Under the pieces are notes generated by a model. It worked only from the letters and a program-made list of their open reading frames with translations. It was not told the origin of the DNA and did not search any database. This document shows, one piece after another, positions 11,299 to 21,690 of a stretch of 64,000 nt of DNA. Numbering within the stretch: position 1 is the first letter of the stretch; every line of letters starts with the position of its first letter. The stretch is from Morella rubra (taxonomy: Eukaryota; Streptophyta; Magnoliopsida; Fagales; Myricaceae): positions 16,831,407 to 16,895,406 of the forward strand of contig CM025851.1 of assembly GCA_003952965.2 (NCBI GenBank), written 5' to 3'. The position numbers and the translations under genes were made by a program.

Positions 11299-11922
11299 CT
11301 ATCTTAGAGAACCGTCAATAAAACGTCGATAATATCCAGCAAGTCCTAAGAAACTTCTAATCTCGTGGACATTCTTCGGTTGCGCCCAATTGACTATTGC
11401 TTCTACTTTACTTGGGTCTACAGAGATTCCTCCATTAGATACCACATGACCCAAAAATGAGATAGTATCCAACCAAAACTCACATTTCTTCAGCTTAGCA
11501 TACAACTTCTTCTCCTTTAGAGTCTGGAGCGCTAACTGCAAGTGTTCTTCATGCTCCTCCGGACTTTTAGAATAAATTAAGATGTCATCTATGAATACAA
11601 CAACAAACTTATCCAAAAAGTCTTGAAAGACTCTATTCATCAAATCCATGAATACTGCAGGAGCGTTAGTTAAACCAAATGGCATTACCAAGAACTCATA
11701 ATGACCATACCTTGTCCTGAATGCCGTCTTAGGAACATCTTCGATTTTGACCTTCAATTGGTGATAGCCGGAACGCAAGTCAATTTTAGAGAATACATGA
11801 GCTCCCTGAAGCTGATCAAATAAGTCATCGATACGAGGCAATGGATACCTATTCTTGATCGTAACTCGATTCAACTCCCTGTAATCTATGCACATTCTCA
11901 TTGTTCCATCTTTCTTTTTCAC
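11299..11922 (-). pseudogene. Gypsy reverse transcriptase palm/fingers
   Basis: 207 open codons. Visible RT blocks in order: [20 protein letters not shown] (motif A Asp), GLTNAPAVF, and [11 protein letters not shown] (motif C with the two catalytic Asp), then [11 protein letters not shown] and [12 protein letters not shown]. All catalytic Asp residues are present. The frame is lost just after YYRRF. Confidence 0.9.
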
Positions 11923-11975
11923 GAATAGTACTGGAGCTCCCCACGGCGATACACTTGGCCTAATGAATCCCTTCT

Positions 11976-12687
11976 CTATAACTCCTGCAGTTGCTCCTTG
12001 AGTTCAGCAAGTTCTGGGGGCGCCATCCTGTAAGGAGCTTTAGATATAGGTGTCGTGCCCGGTAATAAGTCTATTGCAAACTCTACCTCACGATCGAGAG
12101 GTATCCTAGATAACTCCTCAGGAAAAACTTCTGGGTACTCGTTCACCACCGGAATATCCTCCAAGTTAGATTCCTTCTTTGGTGCCTTTACCACACAGGC
12201 TAAAAACCCTTGACATCCCTCCTGTAATAAGCGGTTCACTTGAATAGCAGTAACGACTGCAGAGAGGGCTCGTATACGCGATCCTACAAACTTAATTTCT
12301 TTTTCTCCTGGAGGTTTGAACACAACCTCTTTATTGAAACAATCAACACTAGCGTAATTGGCGGCTAGCCAGTCCATCCCTAGGATCACGTCAAATTCAT
12401 GCATACCAAAAACCACCAGATTGGCAGCAACACCCTCTCTTCTATCATAATAGGACACTGCCTACATACTTTTCTACATACTACAGAACTTCCCGTTGGA
12501 GTTGCCACAGAAAGATTAAACCCTAATAACTCCACCTCCAAGCCGTAAAATTTAACAAAGGTCGTGGAAATGAAAGAATGCGTAGCTCTGAATCAAATAA
12601 TACCACGGCTTTTGCAGAGAATAATGGGATTTTACCTGTCACCACATCGTTATTTCCTTCTGGTTCATCCGGGGTCAAGGCATATAC
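11976..12687 (-). pseudogene. Gypsy aspartic protease, frameshifted at the active site
   Basis: The second half of the protease is open (12458 down to 11976) with the flap-side signature DVILGMDWLAAN, then the linker to RT. The catalytic Asp triplet lies near 12587-12595 on the plus strand, where Asp-Ser is followed by an out-of-frame codon: one base appears missing inside the triplet. Downstream the frame changes again before 12458. The enzyme cannot be produced as one chain. Confidence 0.75.
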
Positions 12688-13730
12688 TCAAGCTTGCACA
12701 TTATTTCGATGATTGTTGTTGTTTCGTGGAGCTTGATTATTTCCTCTCTGCTGGTTCGAGTTTCCTTCATTCATGGTTGCTGGATAAGGACAATCCCTGA
12801 CGTAATGTCCCGCCTTTCTACAACGAAAGCATAACTTCGCCTCTACTCGACAGTCCCCCCAATGGGTGCGATTACACTTCGAACAAAAAGAGCTTTGTGG
12901 CTTGTTCTGAGTATTTTGATTTCCTTGCTCTCTTCCCGTCTTGCCATCATCACTCCTTCTCTTCGGAGGACCCTGATTGATGTTGGTGCGGGGTCCTTGA
13001 GGCGCAGATCTTTTCCTTTGCTCGAATTGCTCATTGCTTCGCCGGATACTCTGCTCTATCACCGTTGCCTTGTTTACCAAGTCAGCAAAATTATTAATCT
13101 GAAACCCCACCACGCGATCATAAACGCGATAATGAAGACCTTCTTCAAACTTCTGGGCCTTCGTTCTTCATTCGGAATCAAGTATAAGGCAAAACGAGAA
13201 AGCTCAATAAATTTAGCTGCGTACTCGTGCACACTCATGGAGCCTTGGACCAAATTAAGAAACTCTTTGGCCTTTGTATCACGAACCGACCTCGGGAAGA
13301 ATCATGCATAAAATATCTCCTTGAAGCGTTCCCATGTGATAGCTTCTCCTGGTGCCCCCTCCTGAAGCGTTCGTTTCGCAATCCACTAGCGCTTAGTTGC
13401 ACCTGCTAACTTAAACGTAGCATATAACACTTTCTGCTCTTCTGTGCAGTGTAAAACCCGCAGTATATCTTCAATGTGCTGAATCCAATCTTCAGCAGCA
13501 GATGGATCAGCTTTCCCCTCAAACGTCATTGGGTGCATTCTATTGAATTGCTCAATAGTGCATCCCTCAGCAACCACATTCGTATTTCGCATTCCTGAAT
13601 TGCGTGCAATTTCTTCCATAACTTGTTGTGCCACCTCTCGTATCACTGCCGAACTGTGAGAACTCGGTCCGGCACGAGATTCGCCATTAACGGCCTCATT
13701 CAGGTTAAAAGAGTGAGCGGGGTTAGACAT
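12688..13730 (-). pseudogene. Gypsy gag (capsid and zinc-knuckle nucleocapsid)
   Basis: The start Met at 13730 is followed by 114 codons that include the beginning of the capsid domain (TFEGKADPSAAEDWIQHIE). The frame meets a stop near 13386, at a position where the family has Trp. The middle of the capsid (about 13114-13385) is readable only by changing frame. The last part (13113-12688) is open again, Gln/Arg/Asn-rich, and carries an intact CCHC knuckle, CFRCRKAGHYVRDC. Confidence 0.82.
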
Positions 13731-13858
13731 CCTGTAACAATGACTTTACTCATGATGACAACTGCCATGCAAACAAAATATCAAACACATAATCCTAAGC
13801 TACCCAATCCTACCCAAAAACAACTCAAACTGTGAAGTCTACAGAATCTAAAATCGTA

Positions 13859-13870
13859 GCTCTGATACCA
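13859..13870 (-). other. Primer binding site (initiator tRNA-Met) of the gypsy element
   Basis: The element strand reads TGGTATCAGAGC, the complement of the 3' end of plant initiator tRNA-Met. It lies three bases inside the 5' LTR edge at 13874. Confidence 0.9.
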
Positions 13871-13873
13871 AGC

Positions 13874-14652
13874 TGTCACACCCCAGACCCGGTAGGGTCC
13901 AGCAGTGGACTTTCCCTTAATATTTTTTAAAAGAAAACTTAAAATAAAGAGATTTCATTCATTTATTTAAGACGAAATATCAAGGTAGGTCTCACTTTAA
14001 AACCATAAACATAAGTAAAACAAAATCTCTCGATAAAACAGAGTTCTGAAACAAGACTTCATTCTCATCTATCCCAGTCCGCAAGTCATCTAAGCTGATC
14101 CTCCGCATGCTCCTCAAAATTTTCTGACGATAAAAACATATTAACGGAGTGAGTTCGACAACTCAGTAAGCGGAGAATAAAATAATGTTGACAATATAAT
14201 CTTTTAAACAAAGTTTCTATATATCTTTTTGAGAATGATTCAGCAGTAATTTAGAAAAGAAAATTCCCTTGGGCAATATCAGTAAGCCATATTTACCCCC
14301 TATGGCAGGGTTGTGCAACGACTTATTCGGCGGCCAACCAAAAGTAAGTCAACAGTATGTGAAATTCACCCTACTAAGACTCAGCGACAAACGCCAAGCG
14401 TGCACTAGGGAGAACCCACACAAAAACCACTCCGAAGAATGGGTGCACCAGTAATCAGTAAGTTGGTACCAACAGCAGCAGTAATCAGTAATAAGCATTG
14501 CCATTGGGATTTGAAAACATTAATCAGTAATAAAACATAAACAGTAATTTATATTTCAGCATAAACAGTAATCCATGAATTCAAAACAGGCTTAGGTATG
14601 TCTCCAAAAATTTATCATGTCACATTTTCGAGGAAAAACGGTATCGTTACTA
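13874..14652 (-). repeat. Truncated 5' LTR of the gypsy element
   Basis: From TGTCACACCCC at 13874 it matches 7208 onward nearly base for base until about 14652, after which unrelated AT-rich sequence follows. The lost part (equivalent to about 7990-8843) contains the TATA box and the start of U3, so this LTR cannot drive the element. Confidence 0.9.
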
Positions 14653-15660
14653 AGAAAATATTTTTTAATTTTAAAAATATTTTTCAATCTAAACATGATT
14701 TTTTCACACACAAAAGTTTAAATCTTTAATAATTTTTTTTATCTAATCATTGTCTCAATTTCTGTGATAAACAATATAAAAAAAACTTTTACTAAAATCC
14801 ATAAAAATTCCTCTTATATAAATTTTCTTTCAAACATTTTTTTTTACTCTCACATTTTCTAAGAGGATAAATTTCAAAAACTTTCTCTTTTCAAATATAG
14901 TGAGTGACATCGCAATTGATGTAATTGTATAGATAGTTGGAGAAACAAAAGCAAACTAAGGCTATGTTTGGTTAAATGCCTTGGAAAATATTTTTTAATT
15001 TTAGAAATATAAAATGATTTTTTCACACAAAAAAATTTGAATCTTCAAAAAAATTTGGAGAAACATCACTTTGTGCCCCCAAACTATCACGCAAATTACG
15101 AACACAATCGCAGTACTATTCTTGATGCATTAGGCCCTTCAATTACCACAATTATTTAAATTGAGCCCTATGGTTAGATTTTTCATGAAACAAACAGAAT
15201 CGTCGTCACATGAGCTTCACGTGACAACGATTTCGTCTGTTTCGATAGAAAGTCTAATTGCAGGGCTCAATTTGAATAATTGTGGTAATTCGGAGGCCTA
15301 ATGCGTCAAGAATGATATTTTGGAATTGTGTTTGTAATTTGAGTGATATTTTGGGGGCGCAAAGTGATGTTTCGCCATAAAATTTTCTATCTAATCATTT
15401 TCTCAATTTTTGTGAAAAAAACATAAAAATAAAAGTAAAAAAACTTTTACTAAAATCCATAAAAATTTCTCTCACATAAATTGTCTTTCCAAACATATTT
15501 TTTTACGCTCACATTCTTTAAGAGGATAAATTTTAAAAACTTTATCTTTCCAAACAAAATTTCTACGAGCTCTACCATTCTCACAAATACCTTAAAAAAC
15601 ACATCTCAAAAATTTTTCTTAATCATTACAAAAATTTTTTTAAAGTAATATATAATTTTC
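14653..15660. repeat. Two direct copies of an AT-rich repeat
   Basis: A roughly 250-bp AT-rich sequence (GGAAAATATTTTTTAATTTT, TTTTCACACA, ATCTAATCATT, CTCACATT, AAGAGGATAAATTT in that order) occurs at about 14655-14900 and again at 14983-15056 plus 15377-15560. The second copy is split by the fold-back MITE at 15057-15376. Family not recognised. Confidence 0.6.
15057..15376. mobile_element. Fold-back MITE with long terminal inverted repeats and 9-bp target duplication
   Basis: Left arm begins GGAGAAACATCACTTTGTGC; the right arm read on the other strand begins GGCGAAACATCACTTTGCGC. The arms remain complementary for about 145 bp each, so nearly the whole 320 bp can form one hairpin. Flanks are AAAAAATTT and ATAAAATTT, a 9-bp duplication with one mismatch, which points to the Mutator superfamily. 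It interrupts an AT-rich repeat whose unsplit copy lies upstream. Confidence 0.75.
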
Positions 15661-16606
15661 CAATCGAGAGGCAAAAGTGAGCATTCTTTGTTGAAGCGTT
15701 AGTGTATTTGCTTAATTTATTATCAAATTAAGTCTAAATTGTGTTGTAATTCTTTATCATATGAGTTTGGTCTAAGTATTCGAGAGAAACTTCTCAACAG
15801 TTTGCTCAAAAAAGGAATTTTACAATCAAGTCATATGCTCCATGCTCGAGTGACTTTTGTGAAAACATTAGAATGTTGTCTCGCTCGCCTGAGGCTCGAC
15901 CTCTGGCTCGTTTGACATTTTACTGATTCATCTCCCTGGCTTGACACTTGACTCCTGGCTCGAGAGACCATAGTGGACAAGTCACAGATTACTCTTGCTA
16001 GCCTTCTGCTTGTAGCTTGGCACGTGCAAAGCCTTTGCAGAAAGGCTCGTCTAACCGTCGCCAAACCGTGGCTCGAACGAGAATCGATGATTTTCAAAAA
16101 ACTCAACTTTTTAAAGTTTCATTCTACTTGAAACTCAACGTATCCTTTAAATATTTGAGATGTTGACTTGTAAACCTAAGGAGGTTGTCCCATTGATTAT
16201 TTGAGCCCCAATTGAGAGAGAAAAATACCCTACAGATTCCATATCTTAATTATTAGATTTTTTTCTCATCCAATGACCTTCGAAACTAACCTTCTGTTGT
16301 AAAGCTCTTAGAGTGTTGGAGTAATTTGATTGAGTTTCAGTGTTGAAGAATAAGATCGTTCGTGAAGCATCTAAAAGAAGAGCTTGAGTTGTTTTGGCAT
16401 GGTGCATGTCCGAATAGGGTTATTCGGATTATTACATCGAAGTTGTCAGAGTAAGCAAATGTGTTTCGTAGTGTCTGAATCCCCATTTTTAAGATCTAGA
16501 ACAAATGATTTTAGAATGTGCTTTGAAATTGTCGTAATATTTTTAATTAGAGGGAAAATACCTATTCATCCCATCTAGGTGTTGTTTGGGTCTAAACCAG
16601 ATTTTT
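15661..16606. other. Unassigned region, possibly an old LTR
   Basis: No coding frame with a known domain. A stretch of repeated CTCG/GCTCGA-type words (15840-16080) followed by T-rich DNA has the flavour of a degenerate LTR, but I could not find paired termini or a primer site. Confidence 0.3.
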
Positions 16607-16895
16607 CAAAAAAAAAAAAAAAATTCCAGCTTGTGCCACCTCCCAATCACACATAAACTAGGTATTTGCTGAGCCATATGTTTTGAAGGTGTCCCCAAAG
16701 GTTTAGTAGCATATAAGAGGTTTCAAACATGAGACATTGGAGGGAGCAAACTCCTAAGTGTCAAACCTAGATCACTGGGCCAATCCCTTAGGGTTAAAAG
16801 TTAGCTTTAAGTGTACAAGAGGACTTGAACCCCATCCTTCATGTGTCAATGTGTCTAGAGTACTTACCGCTAAGCCACTTGGGTTGTTCCTCGTA
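16607..16895 (-). mobile_element. tRNA-derived SINE-like element
   Basis: On the minus strand an A box TGGCTTAGCGGT (16866-16877) and a B box GGTTCAAGTCC (16821-16831) lie 34 bp apart, as in tRNA genes. A body of about 200 bp follows and ends in a T run (A run on the plus strand at 16608-16622), which some plant SINE families have as their tail. No clear flanking duplication was found, so the ends are approximate. Confidence 0.5.
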
Positions 16896-16921
16896 CAATG
16901 TTCCCAGTTTAATATATATAT

Positions 16922-17221
16922 ATAATCCTATTTCTAATAGCCAAAATTTTCCATCAACAACCTAGCCTTGGAGAAAGAAATTCAAAAGATGAAATACCGA
17001 CTTTCAAGAATCTACCAAAAAATATTCAGTCTTAGTTGTATACAAAGATTTATGTCATTCTTCTTAAAAGAAATCCTATTTCTAATTGCCAAAATTTTCC
17101 ATCAACAACCTAGCCTTGGAGAAAGAAATTCACATGATGAAATACCAACTTTCAAGAATCTACCAAAAAATATTCAGTCTTAGTTGTATACAAAGATTTA
17201 TGTCACTCTTCTTAAAAGAAA
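16922..17221. repeat. 148-bp tandem duplication
   Basis: The block starting AATCCTATTTCTAATAGCC recurs 148 bp later starting AATCCTATTTCTAATTGCC, with only a handful of differences. Open frames across it (16968-17183) simply repeat the same words and are not regarded as genes. Confidence 0.85.
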
Positions 17222-18050
17222 AGCTTATCACGGCTTGCGAATAGAGGGATTGCTGCATAGTTGCATTTTGCCAAATATAAGCCATCAGTATTCTTCTATC
17301 ATCGAGAGCTCTAAACACCAGCTAATGGTGAAAGACAAGCAGACAGCATCCCGAGTTATATCAAAGAATTGGCACTGAGAACAGGGAGTTGCATGAAGCC
17401 TCTGCTCAGCCATTGTCTTTGATAAAGATGGTAGAAAAAGTCTCTGCAGAGGCTAACAAGAAGCTATAGTACTAATTAAATTGTTTGTCAAGCGTGGCTA
17501 GAAGCCTACAAATAAAGAGAGAGTACAAGAGAAAAAAAAAACTTGGAAGGTAAGGAGATATAATAGTACTGGAGCTCGAAATCGAGTCTAGGTAACAAAA
17601 CTATGATATAACTACCGCTTGCAGAGTATCCTATGCATCTGCAGACATCCTACTTGGTCCCAAAAAATTCAAATTCAAACCCTTGGTAGAGTCTGTGTGC
17701 CTGGATATTGAAAGGAAATACTTTAAATTGGAGAACGAGAGGAATAAAATATAGACCACCAATTTGGAGGATGGATCAGATATGTTAATCAGAGTCATAT
17801 TTTACTGTGTATGACATGCATACAGCTAGAAATGCTCTTTGTTATCCCTTTTTCCTCAAATCCTCTCTTCTTTTATCTCAGAATTATTTTATGAATTCCT
17901 TGAAATCTACCTAATATCATTTGTGCTTCATATCTATGAACTTTTTCTCAATTGTTAGGCATCATGCATGCTTTCTCACAATTACCCTTGTTTGGAATTC
18001 TAGTTTCCTATTGAGTCTTTGCAACTAATACCTATCTATTTTCCTAGTCT
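17222..18050. other. Intergenic, nothing recognised
   Basis: No domain-bearing frame, terminal repeat or RNA gene seen. Confidence 0.4.
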
Positions 18051-18620
18051 TTTTTTTTAATCAAAACCTCGTCTTATTCAACTTTCAAAAACAAAAAACA
18101 CTAGGGTGGTTCAGTCCCTGTGTACAACCAGGTTAAGCCAAGCGAATGCTTACAATAACGAGGGTTGCCACTTGAGAGAAATTCAGCAGTGGCCCAACGA
18201 GCAAGATGGTGCACTACCTCATTAGCACCTTTATAAATATGAACTGCGTTCTAACTCTGCAACTGTCTGCAAAATTCATGAATCTCCAACACCGTATGAT
18301 GAATCCACCACTCTGTTTTTTGTAGATACTTCTGTATGGCCTTTATAACTAGCTCAGAATTCCCTTCTAAAATAATGTCTTTGAATCCATTATGAGAAGC
18401 TAACTCCACGCCTAGTTTAGCTGCCGCTGTCTCTCCTTCCAACGGATGGACTGCTTCTATTTTCGCAAACTTGGATACTTTGATCTCACCCTGGTAGTCC
18501 CGAATGATAGCTGCAATCGCTGCATCTGGGACCTCTTTCTTTGTCTCAATAGCAAACCAATAGTCAGCGGTATGGAAGCGTCAAACTTTCTAATTTCATA
18601 ATGGCGGTTACATGCTGTCT
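18051..18620 (-). pseudogene. LINE 3' remnant with RNase H-like domain
   Basis: On the minus strand the frame from about 18560 to 18251 gives an RNase H (RVT_3 type) domain: AAIIRDYQGEI, then EGETAAAKLGVELASHNG and IILEGNSELVIKAI. This is the C-terminal domain typical of plant L1 ORF2 and its relatives. The frame changes near 18445 and again upstream. A poly(A) tail is visible as the T run at 18051-18059 on the plus strand. Only the tail of the element survives. Confidence 0.65.
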
Positions 18621-18779
18621 TATACGAGGTGATCCGACACATTAGTGCAGTGTAGTAACAATCTTTGGCAGCAATTGCATCTCTTGGTGTGCCAAGAAGC
18701 AACCCACTGTCTCTCGCCCCTCGGTCAAGCATTGAAGCCGAATATCCTGCCATGACTCACACTACGGCTGAACTGACAT

Positions 18780-20340
18780 TTCAATCTCTTCTCCTTTGGA
18801 TCTTGGTGTGAACCTTCCTTGGCCTCCTTCGCTCTTCTGTGAGAATCTCAGTCCTTTACACATGACTACTGTTAACCCGGTATCCCATGCCCGTAGCAAG
18901 CATCTTTAAATTGATTACCGCTGTGTTCGCAAAAAAGTTACTATTGGACTACTTCAGACTCCCCATGTTTCTTCTTCTTCCCAACTAGCAGACATTTTCC
19001 AAGCCCCTCTGTCGTCCTCTCTTTGACTCATTGCGCACCGAAGTCAGCCTCACCGATCGGCTTAGTTTGTGGGGGCGTATTAGCGATAACTCCTCAACTG
19101 AACAGATTGAAGACACGCCTACATATCCAGCAAAATATTTACATAATGGGCAGAGTAATTATGTCAACCATAACAGCTAGAATTCCTTATTTTCCACAAC
19201 ATCTAGAATTCCTTTTATGTCTCAAAGGCTACATTTCCTTGTACTTCAAACTTTCCATGAATTACATCTTTTAAACAACATAAGAATGTATTATAAATAT
19301 CAATACAAAATAACTCTCGGTAATGAGGAGATTAGCTCTTTCAAAAAAGTAAAATATTATTTTCTTCTTTAGATCCAACAATTAAGATTGTGCCATATAG
19401 TCCATTTCAACTCATTTTAATCCTAAAATGTGATTAAAGGGCACAAAATAGTAATTTTTAATAATTTGAGGGCACATTATGACTAAATTTATACTTAGAT
19501 TCCAAAATGACATTGACTTTGGGAAGAGAAGATAAAGTTTCCTCATATACAAAATACAATCTTAGACTTCTAGAAGCAGGCGATTAGATGGAAACACAAC
19601 ATAGTTACACAACCTTTGTAATTTGTAAGGAATTAGGTTGTATTGGAGGATATTGCACTGGAGCCTGTAAAAGCTACCAAATCTTGCAAATTAAAAAAGA
19701 AGGGGTGGAAGTTATGAGCAGCGACGCGACCAATGTGCCTCTCGATCGTGGATCCATCCGATTGATCAGAGAGAGGGAGAGGGAGAGTATTAACACCGAA
19801 GGAACGCCCGTGATTAGGCAAAATGCAGCGATTGGCGTCCCGTCAGAACTGTTTCCGTAACATGGAGAAAACTCGTTAACTGAGGTTATGAGGACAGCGT
19901 ATTCTGTGTCATAACGGCGGATTAGTCGCCTTATCAAACATGGATTTCAGGGTTTTAGTTCAGGTGACACTCTGTTTTTTTTTTTATCAAGCGACAATTT
20001 CTGTGCGAATATTCAGCAGTATTCTTGGGAGGGTTTGTTATATAAATTTAAGTGGGAATATTCAACAGCAAAGCGTTCCGATATTCATCGAGGAGTATAG
20101 CTGTAGTGACGAACAATAGCGTTTTTACGTCAATTTTCCATTGCCTAGTTGAGGTGCTGCTATCTATGAAGTAATATGTGTTTATATTGTACGTGATTAC
20201 GAGGAATTAAAGTATCCTTAGATTCGGTTAGAACGGTTAACCGACATTTTACTATATTCAAACTAGAACATCGAAACTTGCGGGAACACTTGTACAATGA
20301 GCCCGCACACGAGCGCACGACCACAGGAGTTGCATCTATT
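18780..20340. other. Intergenic / upstream region of the MLKL-like locus
   Basis: No coding frame recognised. The last few hundred bases should include the promoter of the downstream locus, but I could not single out a convincing TATA box. Confidence 0.35.
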
Positions 20341-20985
20341 ACATCCTGACAGCGGAATACTCAGATTTTTTTTCCTCTTTTTGATTTTCATGCCAGAGGG
20401 TCGAATGTCGCCTCTTCTTGTTCACCAAAGAAGGGAGAATATCAAGTGAGAAGTCCTCTGATTTCGGCGAGGTGTTGTCTTTCTGTAGAACCTTGCTGAA
20501 GTTCTGTTTGAATTGTTGAGAATCGGCTGAGATATTTCGCTCTTTCTCAAAAACGGTGGAAAGCGGAATACTCAGGTTTGCTGATTTTCGGCGGAATACT
20601 CAGATTTTGCTGATTTTTAGCCGGGTCGGTGAGAACAAGGTGGAAATCGGAGTGTAGTTTCCTTCTAGGATTATCGTACCTCATTTTTGCTGTAAGTCTC
20701 AAGGAAGCTCGATTTCTCCTAATTGCTCAGAAGAAATGCTCTATGCACGTTTGATTGTTGTCATTTGCTTTTCCATTGGCCTTTGTAGACTGGTTCGTAT
20801 TATCATTAGACTATCCTTTCTATCTAGTTTCTTTTTGAAAGAAGTTCTTTTCCTTTTTGTTTTGCTTTTGCTGCATTCAGGAATGGATGGGGGTAGGGGT
20901 TATAAATTTCCCATTTCTGAATGAAATGTGTTTTTGGAACTTTCTAATTTGAGATCAGTTTTCACGTGTAGTCTAGTCTGTTCAG
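20341..20985 (+). other. Putative 5' UTR exon and leader intron of the MLKL-like locus
   Basis: A GTAAGT donor at 20692 and a CTGTTCAG acceptor ending at 20985 bracket a plausible 294-bp leader intron directly before the ATG at 20989. The exon part contains three copies of the word GCGGAATACTCAG (20353, 20562, 20589 regions). Inferred without transcript evidence. Confidence 0.4.
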
Positions 20986-21690
20986 GACATGGAGCAATTT
21001 CGACATATTGGGGAGGTACTAGGAAGCTTGAAGGCACTAATGGTTTTCAAAGACAATATCCAAATCAACCCCCGGCAGTGCTGTTTGTTGCTTGACATAC
21101 TTAGCTTTGCATATGAATCAGTAGCCAGAGGAGATTAGACAGAACCTGAGGTTTGAAGAAAAGCACATGAAATGGAAAGTTCTTGAGCAGCCTCTCAGAG
21201 AACTCCACAAGATATTCAGAGGAGAATCGTATATAAGGCAGTGCTCAAGGAAGCTCGGCTCAGAACTAACGTTTGATTGGTGGGCTAAAGACCATTAGTT
21301 TCCTATATAAGATACAATGATGTGTTTTTGGAACTTTCTAATTTGAGATCAGTTTTCACGTGTAGTCTAGTCTGTTCAGGACATGGAGCAATTTCGACAT
21401 ATTGGGGAGGTACTAGGAAGCTTGAAGGCACTAATGGTTTTCAAAGACAATATCCAAATCAACCCCCGGCAGTGCTGTTTGTTGCTTGACATACTTAGCT
21501 TTGCATATGAATCAGTAGCCAGAGGAGATTAGACAGAACCTGAGGTTTGAAGAAAAGCACATGAAATGGAAAGTTCTTGAGCAGCCTCTCAGAGAACTCC
21601 ACAAGATATTCAGAGGAGAATCGTATATAAGGCAGTGCTTGGAAACTAAGGATTGGTGGGCTAAAGCCATTATCCTATATAAGAACAATG
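20926..21690 (+). repeat. 394-bp tandem duplication of the MLKL N-terminal block
   Basis: The segment TGTGTTTTTGGAACTTTC through the region ending near TCCTATATAAG occurs at 20926-21318 and 21320-21690. It covers the end of the leader intron, its acceptor, the ATG and the first ~100 codons. Copy 1 is disturbed at its right end, with extra bases (including CTCAAGGAAGCTCG, also present at 20698 in the leader). Confidence 0.85.

Larger units (their letters stand above)
7208..14652 (-). mobile_element. Ty3/gypsy chromodomain retrotransposon (Tekay/Del-like), 5'-truncated
   Basis: On the minus strand the order is partial 5' LTR, primer site, gag, protease, reverse transcriptase, RNase H, integrase with C-terminal chromodomain, a small acidic ORF, polypurine tract and complete 3' LTR. 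This order (RT before integrase) defines Ty3/gypsy, and the integrase and chromodomain wording resembles the Tekay/Del chromoviruses. LTR copies differ at only about a dozen positions over about 780 bp by eye, so insertion is fairly recent. Still, the coding region has at least six frame changes or stops and the 5' LTR is cut at about 14652. No target duplication can be checked because the right end is missing. Confidence 0.93.

Noticed and set aside
18457..18753. 98-codon minus-strand frame beside the LINE remnant
   Set aside because: Only out-of-frame fragments of the RNase H domain fall in it; the rest is not recognisable.
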